14,210 bases of DNA, from assembly GCA_027296185.1 (NCBI GenBank), contig JAPUJL010000231.1, positions 1 through 14,210 on the forward strand. The letters run 5' to 3'. A program made the position numbers and the translations under genes. This stretch comes from SAR324 cluster bacterium. Lineage in GTDB: Bacteria > SAR324 > JACQKK01. Shown piece after piece: positions 1-6,834 of this stretch; positions within the stretch are counted from its first letter, which is position 1, and the number at the start of each line of letters is the position of its first letter. Below the pieces are notes generated by a model. It made no database searches, was not told where the DNA came from, and worked only from the letters and a program-made list of their open reading frames with translations.

Positions 1-856
1 AGGATCCCGGCAGGACACGGTCCACCACCACCCCGGTGACTTCCGGGGGTAGTCCGAGATGCTCACGGTAGCTTGTGTTGAAGAGATTGGAGGAGACCAA
101 CCACAGCTCCACGAAGCCGTCGTAGCGCCCGTCCTCGATGTCCCGGAGGAACCGCTGGATCACCGGGGTGGGGATGAAGAAGCCCACGTCGTTGAGGCGG
201 GTGTTGGTCTGAAACGCCACGCCGACCACCTTGCCGTCCTGAATCACCGGCCCGCCGCTGTTGCCCGGGTTGATGGCGGAATCGGTTTGGATGGCCAGGT
301 GTGCGTCGGCGCCGGAATGCAGGTAGGTCACGAATTCAACGCGGGACACCACTCCTTCGGTGCGGGAGATCTTTTCGCCCCCCGCCGGATAGCCGTAGGT
401 CCGCACGGCGGTGCGCAGCGAGGGCAGGCCGCCCAGCTCCAGCGGCGGGATGCCCCGGTCGAATTCGGGATCGTCCACGCGGAGCAGCGCCAAGTCCGCA
501 TCGTGGGCGATGAAGGCCACTTCCGCGAATGAGGGGGTGATCCGCCCGTTCCGCTTGACGAGGATCTGGCGCACGTCGCTCACCACGTGGGCGTTGGTCA
601 AGACCATTCCGGGTGCGATCAGAAATCCCGACCCGGAACCGCGGGTGATCGGACCGGCCTGCCAGGGCGTAAACCAGTCGCTATGCTGGCTGGTGACCTC
701 GATCAGCACCACCGACTGCTCGATGGGCGGTCCCTCGGCGTTCTCCGTATCTTGAGCCCGGGCAGCGGAGCCGGCGGGAAACGCCAAGGCGCATAGCCCA
801 CCGAGCACACACGCCAGGGCGCGGGCGGCGGGTCTCGGATTCCGAAGGGCAATCAT
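1..856 (-). CDS. Secreted Deg/HtrA-like trypsin-family serine protease with start of a PDZ domain (C-terminus outside window)
   Basis: This is a periplasmic chymotrypsin-fold (S1C, Deg/HtrA-type) serine protease. The frame is open from an ATG at 856 to the window edge, giving 285 residues. Residues 1-34 look like a Sec signal peptide: basic start, hydrophobic stretch around 13-27, and an A-R-A cleavage site before Q35. The catalytic triad is visible: His90 in TNAHVV, Asp121 in HDADLALL, and Ser200 in NPGNSGGPV. After about residue 245 the text (FNTSYREHLGLPPEVTGVVV) reads like the start of a PDZ domain, as in Deg proteases. No clear Shine-Dalgarno lies before the ATG, but the signal peptide supports this start. 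It lies 253 bases downstream of the hydrolase gene on the same strand, so it probably has its own promoter. The family is confident; the exact Deg subgroup and substrates cannot be told. Confidence 0.9.
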   Translation of the reverse strand, partial: MIALRNPRPAARALACVLGGLCALAFPAGSAARAQDTENAEGPPIEQSVVLIEVTSQHSDWFTPWQAGPITRGSGSGFLIAPGMVLTNAHVVSDVRQILVKRNGRITPSFAEVAFIAHDADLALLRVDDPEFDRGIPPLELGGLPSLRTAVRTYGYPAGGEKISRTEGVVSRVEFVTYLHSGADAHLAIQTDSAINPGNSGGPVIQDGKVVGVAFQTNTRLNDVGFFIPTPVIQRFLRDIEDGRYDGFVELWLVSSNLFNTSYREHLGLPPEVTGVVVDRVLPGS

Positions 857-987
857 AAAAGCGGAAGGAACTCGATGGAGAGCGATCGGGTCGAAGGGTT
901 GCAGAGAGCCCGCTGCCGAGGCGGCTGCCCGTTGCCGCCCGGGCCTGGGACACTCGTCGTTGGATCGTTCGGGTTCGGAAAAGATTC

Positions 988-1016
988 ATGCTCCACCACG
1001 GCGGCCACCCGGTCAA
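988..1016 (-). promoter_or_regulatory. Possible weak sigma70 promoter for the Deg-like protease
   Basis: On the minus strand TTGACC (1011-1016, five of six -35 consensus bases) lies 17 bases before GAGCAT (988-993, only three of six -10 bases). It sits in the 253-base gap upstream of the protease and would leave a leader of about 125 bases. The -10 box is poor, so this is only a candidate. Confidence 0.25.
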
Positions 1017-1109
1017 GCGAAACTGGGTATGCCGGCACCCGCGCAGCAGGCTGCGCTCCATGGCAAACCCCAGTCGTCCTTGCCCCGCAGGCCGGCGGTA
1101 GGCGGCGGG

Positions 1110-1907
1110 TCATCTTGCGGGCATGACCGCGGGCGGGGCTTTGCCGCCGGCATCGTCCAGGAATCGGGAGATGCGGCGATTGAGGTGGGCGTAGCGGGTG
1201 ACGAATGGGAGATGTCCGCCGCCCCGGCACAACCACAGTTCGGCGTCGCCGATGAGTCGGCGGAGCAACTGTGCCTGCCAGACTGGAGTGAGCCGATCGG
1301 AGTCGCCCTGGACGATCAGCGAGCGTACCGCCAGGTCCGGCAGCAACTCCTGAAAGTCGTGGGTGATCAACGTATCGAACGCCAGCTTGAGGAACTCCAG
1401 GGCGTGGGTCGGGGGGGCCGCCAGCAAGTCCTGCGGCGCCCTCTCGCCGTCACCGGAAAACGCCAGGCGGTAGTAGTCGCCCAGCATGGCCCGGGGGTGC
1501 TGGTGGAGCCTCCTCCGCATGGCCGAGACCTGGTGCGGAGGCAGGCCGGACAGATAGCGCTCGTCGTTGGTGAACCGCACCGGCCCCCCGAAGAGCACCA
1601 GGCAAGCCGGGCGGACGCCGCGCTCGATCAGCTCGTAGGCGAGAAACGCACCGAAGCCCGAGGCGAACACGGAGTAGGGCGGCGTGCCCGGATCGTCCCA
1701 GCGCTCCAGAATGAGGGTGCAGAGGTGATCCAGCAGGGTATCGTAGGTGATCTCCGGGGGAAGGTCGCGCAGGTTATAGTCCACCACGCAGTTGCGGTAG
1801 CCGCTGCGGAAGAAATCGACTTGGCGGTGCCAGATCTGGCTGTCGAATCCCCACCCGTGCAGGTAGAGGATCGGGCGGCCCTGTCCGATGGCCTCGATGG
1901 TTAGCAT
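1110..1907 (-). CDS. BioH-like alpha/beta hydrolase lacking the nucleophilic serine
   Basis: This is a 265-residue alpha/beta-hydrolase-fold protein resembling the BioH-type carboxylesterases. LHGWG (residues 16-20) is the usual oxyanion-hole loop. Asp204 in GDSDRLTP and His232 in GGGHLPF fit the acid and base of the triad. The nucleophile elbow, normally G-x-S-x-G, reads A-S-G-F-G (82-86), so the serine position is Gly84 and the only serine is one residue early. It may be a non-catalytic member, or use another residue. The chosen ATG puts LHGWG at the usual distance from the N-terminus. A GTG at 1979 would add 24 residues of low-complexity sequence and is less likely. An AAGGA directly abuts the ATG, too close for a normal ribosome site. 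It follows lpxB on the same strand by 90 bases and is probably cotranscribed with it. A biotin role is not supported by context. Confidence 0.8.
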   Translation of the reverse strand: MLTIEAIGQGRPILYLHGWGFDSQIWHRQVDFFRSGYRNCVVDYNLRDLPPEITYDTLLDHLCTLILERWDDPGTPPYSVFASGFGAFLAYELIERGVRPACLVLFGGPVRFTNDERYLSGLPPHQVSAMRRRLHQHPRAMLGDYYRLAFSGDGERAPQDLLAAPPTHALEFLKLAFDTLITHDFQELLPDLAVRSLIVQGDSDRLTPVWQAQLLRRLIGDAELWLCRGGGHLPFVTRYAHLNRRISRFLDDAGGKAPPAVMPAR

Positions 1908-1997
1908 TCCTTGCGCACCCGTTTGGCCGGTTCCGGTTCGGTTCAGGCTATTTCGAGCAGGGCCCAGCCCGGTGCTCACGGTAGCCGATTCCGGCGC

Positions 1998-3152
1998 TCA
2001 CCCTTCCATGGCGCGGGTCGCCCGCTCCCGCAGAAATTCGGCGATAGCCACGGCCCCGCGCTCGTACGCGCCCGGTTGACCGAGGCTGGTGGCGAGTGCC
2101 TTCAATTCGCGGCGCATTTGCGCTTGCCGGGCCTCGTCGCGTGCGATGGCGAGGAACGTGTCCCGCACCCGTTCGGGGGTAAAGTCGCCCTGCACCAACT
2201 CCGGCACGACTTCGCGCTCCGCCAGGATGTTGACCATGGCGATGTGCTGAACGTAGGCCACCCGTTTGGCGAACCAGTAAGTCAGCGGCGAGACCCGGTA
2301 CACCACCAGGAACGGTACCCCGGCCAGACCGACTTGGAGCGTGGCCGTTCCCGAAGCGACCATCGCCAGGTCGGCGAGCTTCAGCAGGGGCAGGAATCCC
2401 CCCGGCGCAATCCGTACCGGAGCGCGGGCCGCGGCGATCATCGCTTCGGCACTGCGGCGCTCCAGGGTCGGTGCGAGGGGAAGCACGTAGTTGGCCCGGT
2501 AGCCCGATTCGCCGATCAGGCCGATGGCCTCCAGCAGCGGTGGCAGGTTGCGCGCCAGCTCGCTCGGCCGGCTGCCGGGCATGACCCCCACCACCGGCAG
2601 ACCCGGCTCCAAATCCAGGCTGGAGCGGAGGGTCTGCACTTCCTCTTCGGTGGCTTCCTGCCCCACCAGGGGATGGCCGGCGAATTCGGCATCCACGCCG
2701 ATCCGGGTGTACAGGGGCACCTCGAACGGGAACAGCACCACAATTTTGTCCACCACCTGGGAAATCACCAGCAAGCGGCGGCGGCGCCAGGCCCACACCT
2801 GGGGGCTGGAGTACCAGCAGACCGGAATGCCGCGGGCCTTGGCCGCCCGCGCCACGCGGAGATTGAACCCGGGGTAGTCGATCAACAGAACGGCGTCGGG
2901 CGGCGCGCCATCCATGCGGGCCTCCAGGGCCCAGAGAATCCGGTAGAGGCGCGGCAGGTGACGCACCACCTCCACCAGCCCGTGCACTTGCAGCGATTCC
3001 AGCGGAAAGAGCGGGGAGAGCCCCTCCTCCAGCATCTGGGGCCCTCCGATGCCCTCGACGGACAACCCGGGAATGCGCGCGCTGAGTTCTCTCAAGAGCG
3101 GCCCTCCATGGGCGTCACCGGAGAGTTCCCCCGCCACGGCGAGGAGGTTCAT
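1998..3152 (-). CDS. lpxB: Lipid-A-disaccharide synthase
   Basis: LpxB joins UDP-2,3-diacylglucosamine to 2,3-diacylglucosamine-1-phosphate to make the beta-1,6-linked disaccharide of lipid A, at the inner membrane. The 384-residue length matches the family (about 380). Characteristic segments appear in order: AGELSGDAHG near the N-terminus (residues 7-16), IGGPQM, LLIDYPGFNLRVA, YSSPQVWAWRRRR, LFPFEVPLY followed by FAGHPLV, the GSRPSEL turn, and SGTATLQVGLAGVPFLVVY in the UDP-sugar-binding C-terminal half. The ATG at 3152 fits the family start. The usual lpxD-fabZ-lpxA neighbours are absent; instead it lies 24 bases after a small TPR-like gene and upstream of an alpha/beta hydrolase, all probably on one transcript. 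This gene is the main evidence for an LPS-bearing outer membrane. Confidence 0.97.
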   Translation of the reverse strand: MNLLAVAGELSGDAHGGPLLRELSARIPGLSVEGIGGPQMLEEGLSPLFPLESLQVHGLVEVVRHLPRLYRILWALEARMDGAPPDAVLLIDYPGFNLRVARAAKARGIPVCWYSSPQVWAWRRRRLLVISQVVDKIVVLFPFEVPLYTRIGVDAEFAGHPLVGQEATEEEVQTLRSSLDLEPGLPVVGVMPGSRPSELARNLPPLLEAIGLIGESGYRANYVLPLAPTLERRSAEAMIAAARAPVRIAPGGFLPLLKLADLAMVASGTATLQVGLAGVPFLVVYRVSPLTYWFAKRVAYVQHIAMVNILAEREVVPELVQGDFTPERVRDTFLAIARDEARQAQMRRELKALATSLGQPGAYERGAVAIAEFLRERATRAMEG

Positions 3153-3176
3153 ACCGCGTCGCTGGGATCAGGGAAT

Positions 3177-3479
3177 CTAGTCGCGGGAGGGGTCGCCAAG
3201 AATTTCGTGCCCCCCACGCACATCCGCCTCCACCTGGCGTTGCCATTGCTCCTGGCGGATCGCCTTGGCGCGGCTCCGGTGGCGCCCCGCCTGGCCGGGG
3301 TCGTTCAACCCGTCGCACACGTCCGCCAGGAGATCGTAGGTCTTGGGCTGGAGGGGATCGATGGCCCGCACCTGTTCCAGCGCTGTCTGGGCTTCGTCCC
3401 AGCGTTGCCCTTCCATGGTCTCCGCCGCCTCGGCCATGAGGCGATCGATCCGTTCGATGTCCTTTACGGGAGAGTCCAT
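3177..3479 (-). CDS. Small TPR-like helical protein, first gene of the lpxB operon
   Basis: This is a 100-residue soluble protein. Residues about 19-42 (AAETMEGQRWDEAQTALEQV and the following RAIDP) match a tetratricopeptide repeat, and residues 43-70 fit a second, weaker one. There is no signal peptide or membrane segment; the C-terminal third is charged. The ATG at 3479 is chosen because a strong GGAGGT lies just upstream (3483-3488). A longer reading to 3617 crosses the predicted promoter and has no repeat signal. It starts the transcript that continues into lpxB 24 bases later. A scaffold or partner-binding role is likely for a TPR protein, but no partner can be named. Confidence 0.75.
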   Translation of the reverse strand: MDSPVKDIERIDRLMAEAAETMEGQRWDEAQTALEQVRAIDPLQPKTYDLLADVCDGLNDPGQAGRHRSRAKAIRQEQWQRQVEADVRGGHEILGDPSRD

Positions 3480-3482
3480 CAC

Positions 3483-3488
3483 ACCTCC
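3483..3488 (-). promoter_or_regulatory. Strong Shine-Dalgarno of the TPR-like gene
   Basis: The minus strand reads GGAGGT just before the ATG at 3479, with four bases between GGAGG and the start codon. It decides the start of the 100-residue TPR-like protein against the longer reading from 3617. It is one of the few strong ribosome sites in this window. Confidence 0.7.
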
Positions 3489-3564
3489 GTTTCCGCTTGC
3501 TCGTCCGAATCGTAAGGCGCGCCTGCCGATGCCCCGTCCGCGCTCATGTCCCTTCCAGTGCCCC

Positions 3565-3593
3565 ACTATATGCCCATCGCCCATTCGAGGCAA
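3565..3593 (-). promoter_or_regulatory. Sigma70-type promoter of the TPR-lpxB-hydrolase operon
   Basis: On the minus strand TTGCCT (3588-3593, four of six -35 bases) and TATAGT (3565-3570, five of six -10 bases) are separated by exactly 17 bases. Transcription would begin near 3558 and leave a leader of about 79 bases before the ATG at 3479. It lies in the 213-base gap downstream of the lipoprotein gene, the expected place for an independent promoter. Confidence 0.6.
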
Positions 3594-3596
3594 CGC

Positions 3597-3615
3597 GGGC
3601 GCCTCGGTGAGGCCC
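3597..3615 (-). terminator. Possible hairpin ending the rpoZ-lipoprotein transcript
   Basis: GGGCCTC pairs with GAGG and CCC across a three-base loop, with a two-base CG bulge. It lies about 80 bases past the lipoprotein stop and just before the next promoter. No T-run follows, so it would be a weak or factor-assisted terminator at best. Confidence 0.25.
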
Positions 3616-3692
3616 ACAGATGTGGCTTGTGCGTCTGCCCGTCGCCGCAGTGGCTACCGGGCTGCCGGGCCGCCTTTGCACCCGCACGCGGT

Positions 3693-4286
3693 TCAGGAAG
3701 CTTCCCATTTGGCGGCGCGCTCGCGCCGCAAATCGTCCAGTCTGGCGTTCTCGAAGAGGAGCCAGTCCCCCAGGCGCTTCTGGTCCTCCAGGGACATTTG
3801 GTAGCGCGGCTCGACGATGAGATGGGAAAGCATCGGCTGCAAGTAGGTGTAGAAGTGGGCGTGCCAGTTGGGATGGTGCTCGAGGGACGCCCGATAGGAG
3901 ACCTGACCGATGCCGATCTGGCGGTTGAACTTGAACTCCTCGGTCAATCGGTCCGGAGCGATAAACAGCAATTCGAGCGTCACCACGTCGGAGGGCATGT
4001 GAACGACGAATCGCCCGTGGCGATCCACCTCGTTCAACGCGGCGGATACCCGGTAGACCTTCTCCTGCCCGCCAACGGTCTCGAAGAGGTAGTGGTGCTG
4101 GAATATGACGATCAGCACCTTGGCCGGATCGGGCGCGCCGCCATCGGTATCGACGATGCCGACAATCTCCGACGTGCCCAGCCCGAATCGATAGTCGGCC
4201 TCCGCGGGGAGGCAAGCCTCCAGGCCGAACAACGCGAAGGCGAGTGCCAGGGTGGTTATGGGACGCGCGTGAGGTGGAAATTTCAC
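3693..4286 (-). CDS. Putative lipoprotein of unknown function, downstream of rpoZ
   Basis: I do not recognise the family. A GTG start at 4286 gives 197 residues opening with a short basic/proline stretch, a hydrophobic core (13-22) and Cys25 in L-E-A-C, a near-standard lipobox. It is therefore probably lipid-anchored in the inner or outer membrane. Residues 38-108 alternate short hydrophobic strands around GIVDTDGGAPDPAKVLIVIF and RHGRFVVHMPSDVVTLELLF, which resembles a transthyretin-like/carboxypeptidase-regulatory beta sandwich (inference). The rest is rich in His, Tyr and Trp (HHPNWHAHFYTYLQP at about 136-150) and ends in a charged helix. The frame stays open up to 4577, but that part overlaps rpoZ in another frame and is not protein-like. 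No Shine-Dalgarno is visible before the GTG. It starts 32 bases after rpoZ, so the two are likely cotranscribed. Confidence 0.7.
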   Translation of the reverse strand: MKFPPHARPITTLALAFALFGLEACLPAEADYRFGLGTSEIVGIVDTDGGAPDPAKVLIVIFQHHYLFETVGGQEKVYRVSAALNEVDRHGRFVVHMPSDVVTLELLFIAPDRLTEEFKFNRQIGIGQVSYRASLEHHPNWHAHFYTYLQPMLSHLIVEPRYQMSLEDQKRLGDWLLFENARLDDLRRERAAKWEAS

Positions 4287-4318
4287 CGGAATCGGGTGCG
4301 CCGTGAGCGGGCTGCGGG

Positions 4319-4570
4319 TTACTCCTCGTCCTCCTGCTCTCCCCCTCGGAAAGCGAGTTCGTCGTAGCTGTCCTCGTCCCGGTAGACGAGATAGACCTTC
4401 TCGTCCCGGATCTCTTCCAGGGCCATGTAGGATTCCTTGTGCAGCGAGTCGACCAGTGGGGTCTTGCCGGCGTGAAGCGCCTTCGCCCGCTTGGAGGCCA
4501 TGATGACCTTTTCGAACAGGGTGACTTTGTACTCCTTGGTGTGCGCTTCGACCAGGTCCAGATAGCTCAT
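4319..4570 (-). CDS. rpoZ: DNA-directed RNA polymerase subunit omega (divergent)
   Basis: Omega (RpoZ/Rpb6 family) helps fold and assemble the beta' subunit and, in many bacteria, forms part of a ppGpp site. The 83-residue length is normal. The core TLFEKVIMASKRAKALHAG (17-35) followed by ESYMALEEI matches the conserved R-F-x-L-V-x-x-A-x-x-R-A ... V-A-L-x-E-I signature. The N-terminus (MSYLDLVEAHTKEYKV) lacks the M-A-R-V-T-V-E-D-C start typical of proteobacteria. The tail is acidic (ending EQEDEE). A GAGAG lies eight bases before the ATG. The usual partners gmk or spoT are not adjacent; instead a YfgM-like gene precedes it and a lipoprotein gene follows. The family call is firm from the core but not from the ends. 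Confidence 0.82.
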   Translation of the reverse strand: MSYLDLVEAHTKEYKVTLFEKVIMASKRAKALHAGKTPLVDSLHKESYMALEEIRDEKVYLVYRDEDSYDELAFRGGEQEDEE

Positions 4571-4620
4571 GGGGCAAACTCTCGAATCCGGGTGAGTTGG
4601 GCCGAAGGAACGCCGGCGGA

Positions 4621-4635
4621 CGGGCGGAGCGCCCG
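4621..4635 (-). terminator. GC hairpin between the YfgM-like gene and rpoZ
   Basis: A perfect six-base stem (CGGGCG / CGCCCG) with a three-base loop lies 14 bases past the YfgM-like stop codon on the minus strand. Only a short pyrimidine stretch (GTTCCTTC) follows further downstream, so it may attenuate or stabilise RNA ends rather than terminate fully. Confidence 0.3.
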
Positions 4636-4648
4636 GCCGCGGGCCGCC

Positions 4649-5320
4649 TCAGCGTAAGTAAAACAGCGCCTGCTGGGCCTGTGCCGCCAGGCTGGAATCG
4701 GGGTACTGCTGGGACACGATTTCCAACTGGGCGCGGGCCTCCTCGATGTTGCGTTCTTCCAGCGCGATGCGGCCCAGGCTCAGAGCGGCCAGGTCGCCGT
4801 AGCGGTCGGGCGGAATGGAGCGGTAGATTTCGCTCGATTCGGCCAGTTGCCCGCTGTCCTCCCGCAGTTTGGCCAGGGCGATCTGGACAATCACCACGAG
4901 GGAGGAAGACGCGCCGGAATTGTCGATCACGGCGCGGTAGGCCTTCTCCGCTTCAGCCGGATCCTGATCCTCGATCGCCAGGGCGGCCAAGTGCATCCAG
5001 GCGTAGGGCGCCAATGCCGAATCGCGATAATCCAGCAGATACGCCTTGAGCCCCACCCGTGACTTCCCGACGCGTTCCGCGTTGGGCAACTCACGGTCGT
5101 GGAAGATCCCCTCCACCTCGTTGAAGGCGTCGGCCATCGCCTGGGCGGTCATCCGCTGGTTCAGGATGAGCCCCCCGGCGGTGCCCACAACGGCCACCAG
5201 GGCGACCCCGCCCGCAATGAAGCGCCTCCGCCGCCTGTGGACGTAGTCGATGGCATGGAACATCCACTCCTGAAACGGGTCACGCTTCAGTTCGTCTTTG
5301 CTGATCGCGTCACGGGCCAT
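4649..5320 (-). CDS. YfgM-like membrane-anchored TPR protein
   Basis: This 223-residue protein has a cytoplasmic, basic N-terminus (KRDPFQEWMFHAIDYVHRRRRRF), one transmembrane helix at about 35-53, and a helical TPR-like periplasmic domain. Repeats are visible around 106-135 (HLAALAIEDQDPAEAEKAYRAV) and 150-220 (SGQLAESSEIY, LGRIALEERNIEEARAQLEI, QQYPDSSLAAQAQQ). This layout matches the YfgM / TPR_21 type, which in E. coli works beside the SecYEG translocon and periplasmic chaperones. In E. coli, yfgM is next to bamB; here rpoZ follows after 78 bases. The ATG at 5320 has no strong Shine-Dalgarno and lies 20 bases from a stable hairpin. The architecture is clear; the exact cellular role is inferred. 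Confidence 0.82.
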   Translation of the reverse strand: MARDAISKDELKRDPFQEWMFHAIDYVHRRRRRFIAGGVALVAVVGTAGGLILNQRMTAQAMADAFNEVEGIFHDRELPNAERVGKSRVGLKAYLLDYRDSALAPYAWMHLAALAIEDQDPAEAEKAYRAVIDNSGASSSLVVIVQIALAKLREDSGQLAESSEIYRSIPPDRYGDLAALSLGRIALEERNIEEARAQLEIVSQQYPDSSLAAQAQQALFYLR

Positions 5321-5340
5321 CTTGGGTTCAATCGATTGGT

Positions 5341-5362
5341 GCGGGCCGCGGAGCGGCCCCGC
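5341..5362 (-). other. Strong GC hairpin in the YfgM-like leader
   Basis: GCGGG-CCGC pairs with GCGG-CCCGC around a GGA loop, with one bulged C: nine base pairs in 22 bases, almost all G-C. It lies 20 bases before the ATG at 5320 on the minus strand, close enough to affect ribosome access. It could also form on the other strand. Confidence 0.45.
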
Positions 5363-5450
5363 CTAGCCGGTGATTCGGGTCCCCGTCCGGCCGCCAACCC
5401 CGTTCGCGGGGGGTGCCTTCCCACCGTCTGCCCCTACCGGCTTCCCGGGG

Positions 5451-5500
5451 TGCATAATACCGACCTGTCCAGTATAGTCGTCGATTGTCCATGATGCATG
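5451..5500. promoter_or_regulatory. AT-rich island with divergent -10-like boxes
   Basis: Several -10-like hexamers cluster here: CATAAT (5453-5458) and TATAGT (5473-5478) on the plus strand, and their opposite-strand readings TATTAT and TATACT. No convincing -35 box is spaced correctly on either strand, though TGGACA occurs twice on the minus strand. The position between two divergent genes fits promoters for both, so it is reported as a region and not as mapped sites. Confidence 0.35.
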
Positions 5501-5624
5501 GGGCGGCGGGAAAACTCAAGGGGTGCCCGTCCGACCTCCGCGGCATGGGGCGATACGGAATCGGTGGCCGCCGCAGGTCGGATGTTCGAAACGCCGTGCG
5601 GCGCAGCGCATGTTGTGGGGTTAC

Positions 5625-5631
5625 GGAAAGG
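5625..5631 (+). promoter_or_regulatory. Shine-Dalgarno choosing the MetX-family start
   Basis: GGAAAGG lies directly before the ATG at 5634. It supports this start over the in-frame ATGs at 5610 and 5523, and gives a protein of the normal family length. Confidence 0.5.
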
Positions 5632-5633
5632 CA

Positions 5634-6767
5634 ATGGGTTCCAATCGGCATCCGCGCGCTACGGTTCACCATTTCGCCGAGCCCTTTACCTTCGAGACTC
5701 CCTTCATGGGGCACTCCGGGACGATCCCGGAGTTGTACGTGGCCTACGAGGTTTGGGGCGATCGGCGAAATCCGGCGGTCCTGATCGGTCACGCGCTGAG
5801 CCAGAATACCCACGCCACGGACCTGGAGCATCCCGACGACGACCGTAAATCCTGGTGGTCTTCGATGGTCGGGCCCGGGCGGGTGATCGACACGAATCGC
5901 TTCTACGTGATCTGCATCAACATGCTGGGGGGCTGCGGCGGCAGCTCCGGCCCGGCGACGATCGATCCGGATACGGGCAGGCCCTTCGGGCTCAATTTCC
6001 CCATCGTGACCGTGGGCGACATGGTGCGCAGCCAGAAGCGGCTGCTCGATGCCCTGGGGATCGAGCGGTTGTACGCGGTGATCGGCGGCAGCCTGGGGGG
6101 GTACCAGGCCCTCGAGTGGGCGATCATGTACCCGGACTTCGTCGAGCGGATCGTTCCGTTGGGCGCGGCGGGCTGTACCAACCAGTTCATGATCATGACC
6201 AACCGGGTGCAGATCGACGCCATCCAGATGGACTGCAATTACAACCACGGGAATTACAACGACAAGGACGATTCCCTGACCGGGTTGGCCATCGCGCGGA
6301 TGGTCGGGTTCACGACCTTCATCTCGCCGATCACGATGGAACGGAAGTTCGCCAAGTACCACGAAAGCCAGCGCGAACCGATCCGCGATTCGGACTTCCA
6401 CGAGCAGATGTTCCACGAGGCGGAGGATTACCTGCGGCGGGTCTCCGGTCCTTTCAGCAAGATCTTCGACGCCAACTCGATGGTTTACCTGCTGCAAACG
6501 TGGAACCACTTCGATCTGGCGAAGAAATACGGGTCGCTGGCTCAGGCTTTCCGGGACGTGCAGGCCAAGACGTTGATGATCTGCGCGACCGGGGACAACC
6601 TGTTCCCCCCCTACCTGTCCGAGGACGTGTACAAGGCGATGCAGGTCAACGACAAGCCGGCGCGCGTATTGCTGATCGACGAGGAGTACGGCCACGACTT
6701 CTTCCTCATTCCCGACATTATTTTCGAGAAGATCTCGCCGCCGCTGAAGGAATTCCTGGACGAGTAG
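5634..6767 (+). CDS. metX: MetX-family homoserine O-acyltransferase-like protein
   Basis: MetX acylates the hydroxyl of L-homoserine (acetyl or succinyl) as the first committed step to methionine. The 377-residue length is normal. Family marks are the GGCGGSSGP loop (99-107), the segment NFPIVTVGDMVRSQ followed by LLDALGI, and the nucleophile elbow GGSLGG with Ser153. Asp321 (ATGDNLFPP) and His354 (YGHDFFL) complete the triad. It departs from textbook MetX in the lid and C-terminal parts: FDANSMVYLLQTWNHFDLA (278-296) replaces the usual N-S-Y-L-Y-L-type stretch, and there is an Asn/Asp-rich loop at 201-213. The acyl donor, or even the acceptor, could therefore differ; some relatives act on serine. 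The ATG at 5634 follows GGAAAGG. No methionine-pathway gene is adjacent. Family membership is firm, the precise substrate less so. Confidence 0.82.
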   Translation: MGSNRHPRATVHHFAEPFTFETPFMGHSGTIPELYVAYEVWGDRRNPAVLIGHALSQNTHATDLEHPDDDRKSWWSSMVGPGRVIDTNRFYVICINMLGGCGGSSGPATIDPDTGRPFGLNFPIVTVGDMVRSQKRLLDALGIERLYAVIGGSLGGYQALEWAIMYPDFVERIVPLGAAGCTNQFMIMTNRVQIDAIQMDCNYNHGNYNDKDDSLTGLAIARMVGFTTFISPITMERKFAKYHESQREPIRDSDFHEQMFHEAEDYLRRVSGPFSKIFDANSMVYLLQTWNHFDLAKKYGSLAQAFRDVQAKTLMICATGDNLFPPYLSEDVYKAMQVNDKPARVLLIDEEYGHDFFLIPDIIFEKISPPLKEFLDE

Positions 6768-6773
6768 CCGCCG

Positions 6774-6792
6774 CCCGGCGTGCCTCGCCGGG
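6774..6792 (+). terminator. Small hairpin after the MetX-family gene
   Basis: CCCGGC and GCCGGG form a perfect six-base stem around a seven-base loop, seven bases past the stop codon. No T-run follows, so full termination is doubtful and ribD may still be read through. Confidence 0.3.
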
Positions 6793-6834
6793 AAGGCGCC
6801 CGTCCGTCATCGATCCGCCCCAGCGGTCCCCGCT

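Larger units (their letters stand above)
5321..5633. other. Divergent intergenic region between the YfgM-like gene and the MetX-family gene
   Basis: These 313 bases hold no gene I can support. They contain a long GC hairpin near the YfgM-like start and an AT-rich island around 5451-5500, in otherwise very GC-rich sequence. The part from about 5500 to 5633 is a long leader for the MetX-family gene. I looked for a SAM riboswitch, common before metX in other bacteria, and could not recognise one. Confidence 0.6.

Noticed and set aside
960..1904. 314-codon open frame on the plus strand
   Set aside because: It is antisense to the alpha/beta hydrolase, which shows the fold motifs; this frame shows none.
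1911..3515. 534-codon open frame on the plus strand
   Set aside because: It is antisense to lpxB and the TPR-like gene. The protein is low-complexity and His/Gln/Gly-rich with no motif, and lpxB is certain on the other strand.
5321..5633. SAM riboswitch before the MetX-family gene
   Set aside because: I found none of the conserved elements of the SAM-I or SAM-II classes that I can recognise. A covariance-model search would be decisive.
5328..6695. 455-codon open frame on the minus strand
   Set aside because: It is antisense to the MetX-family gene, with no family features and a composition typical of a shadow frame.
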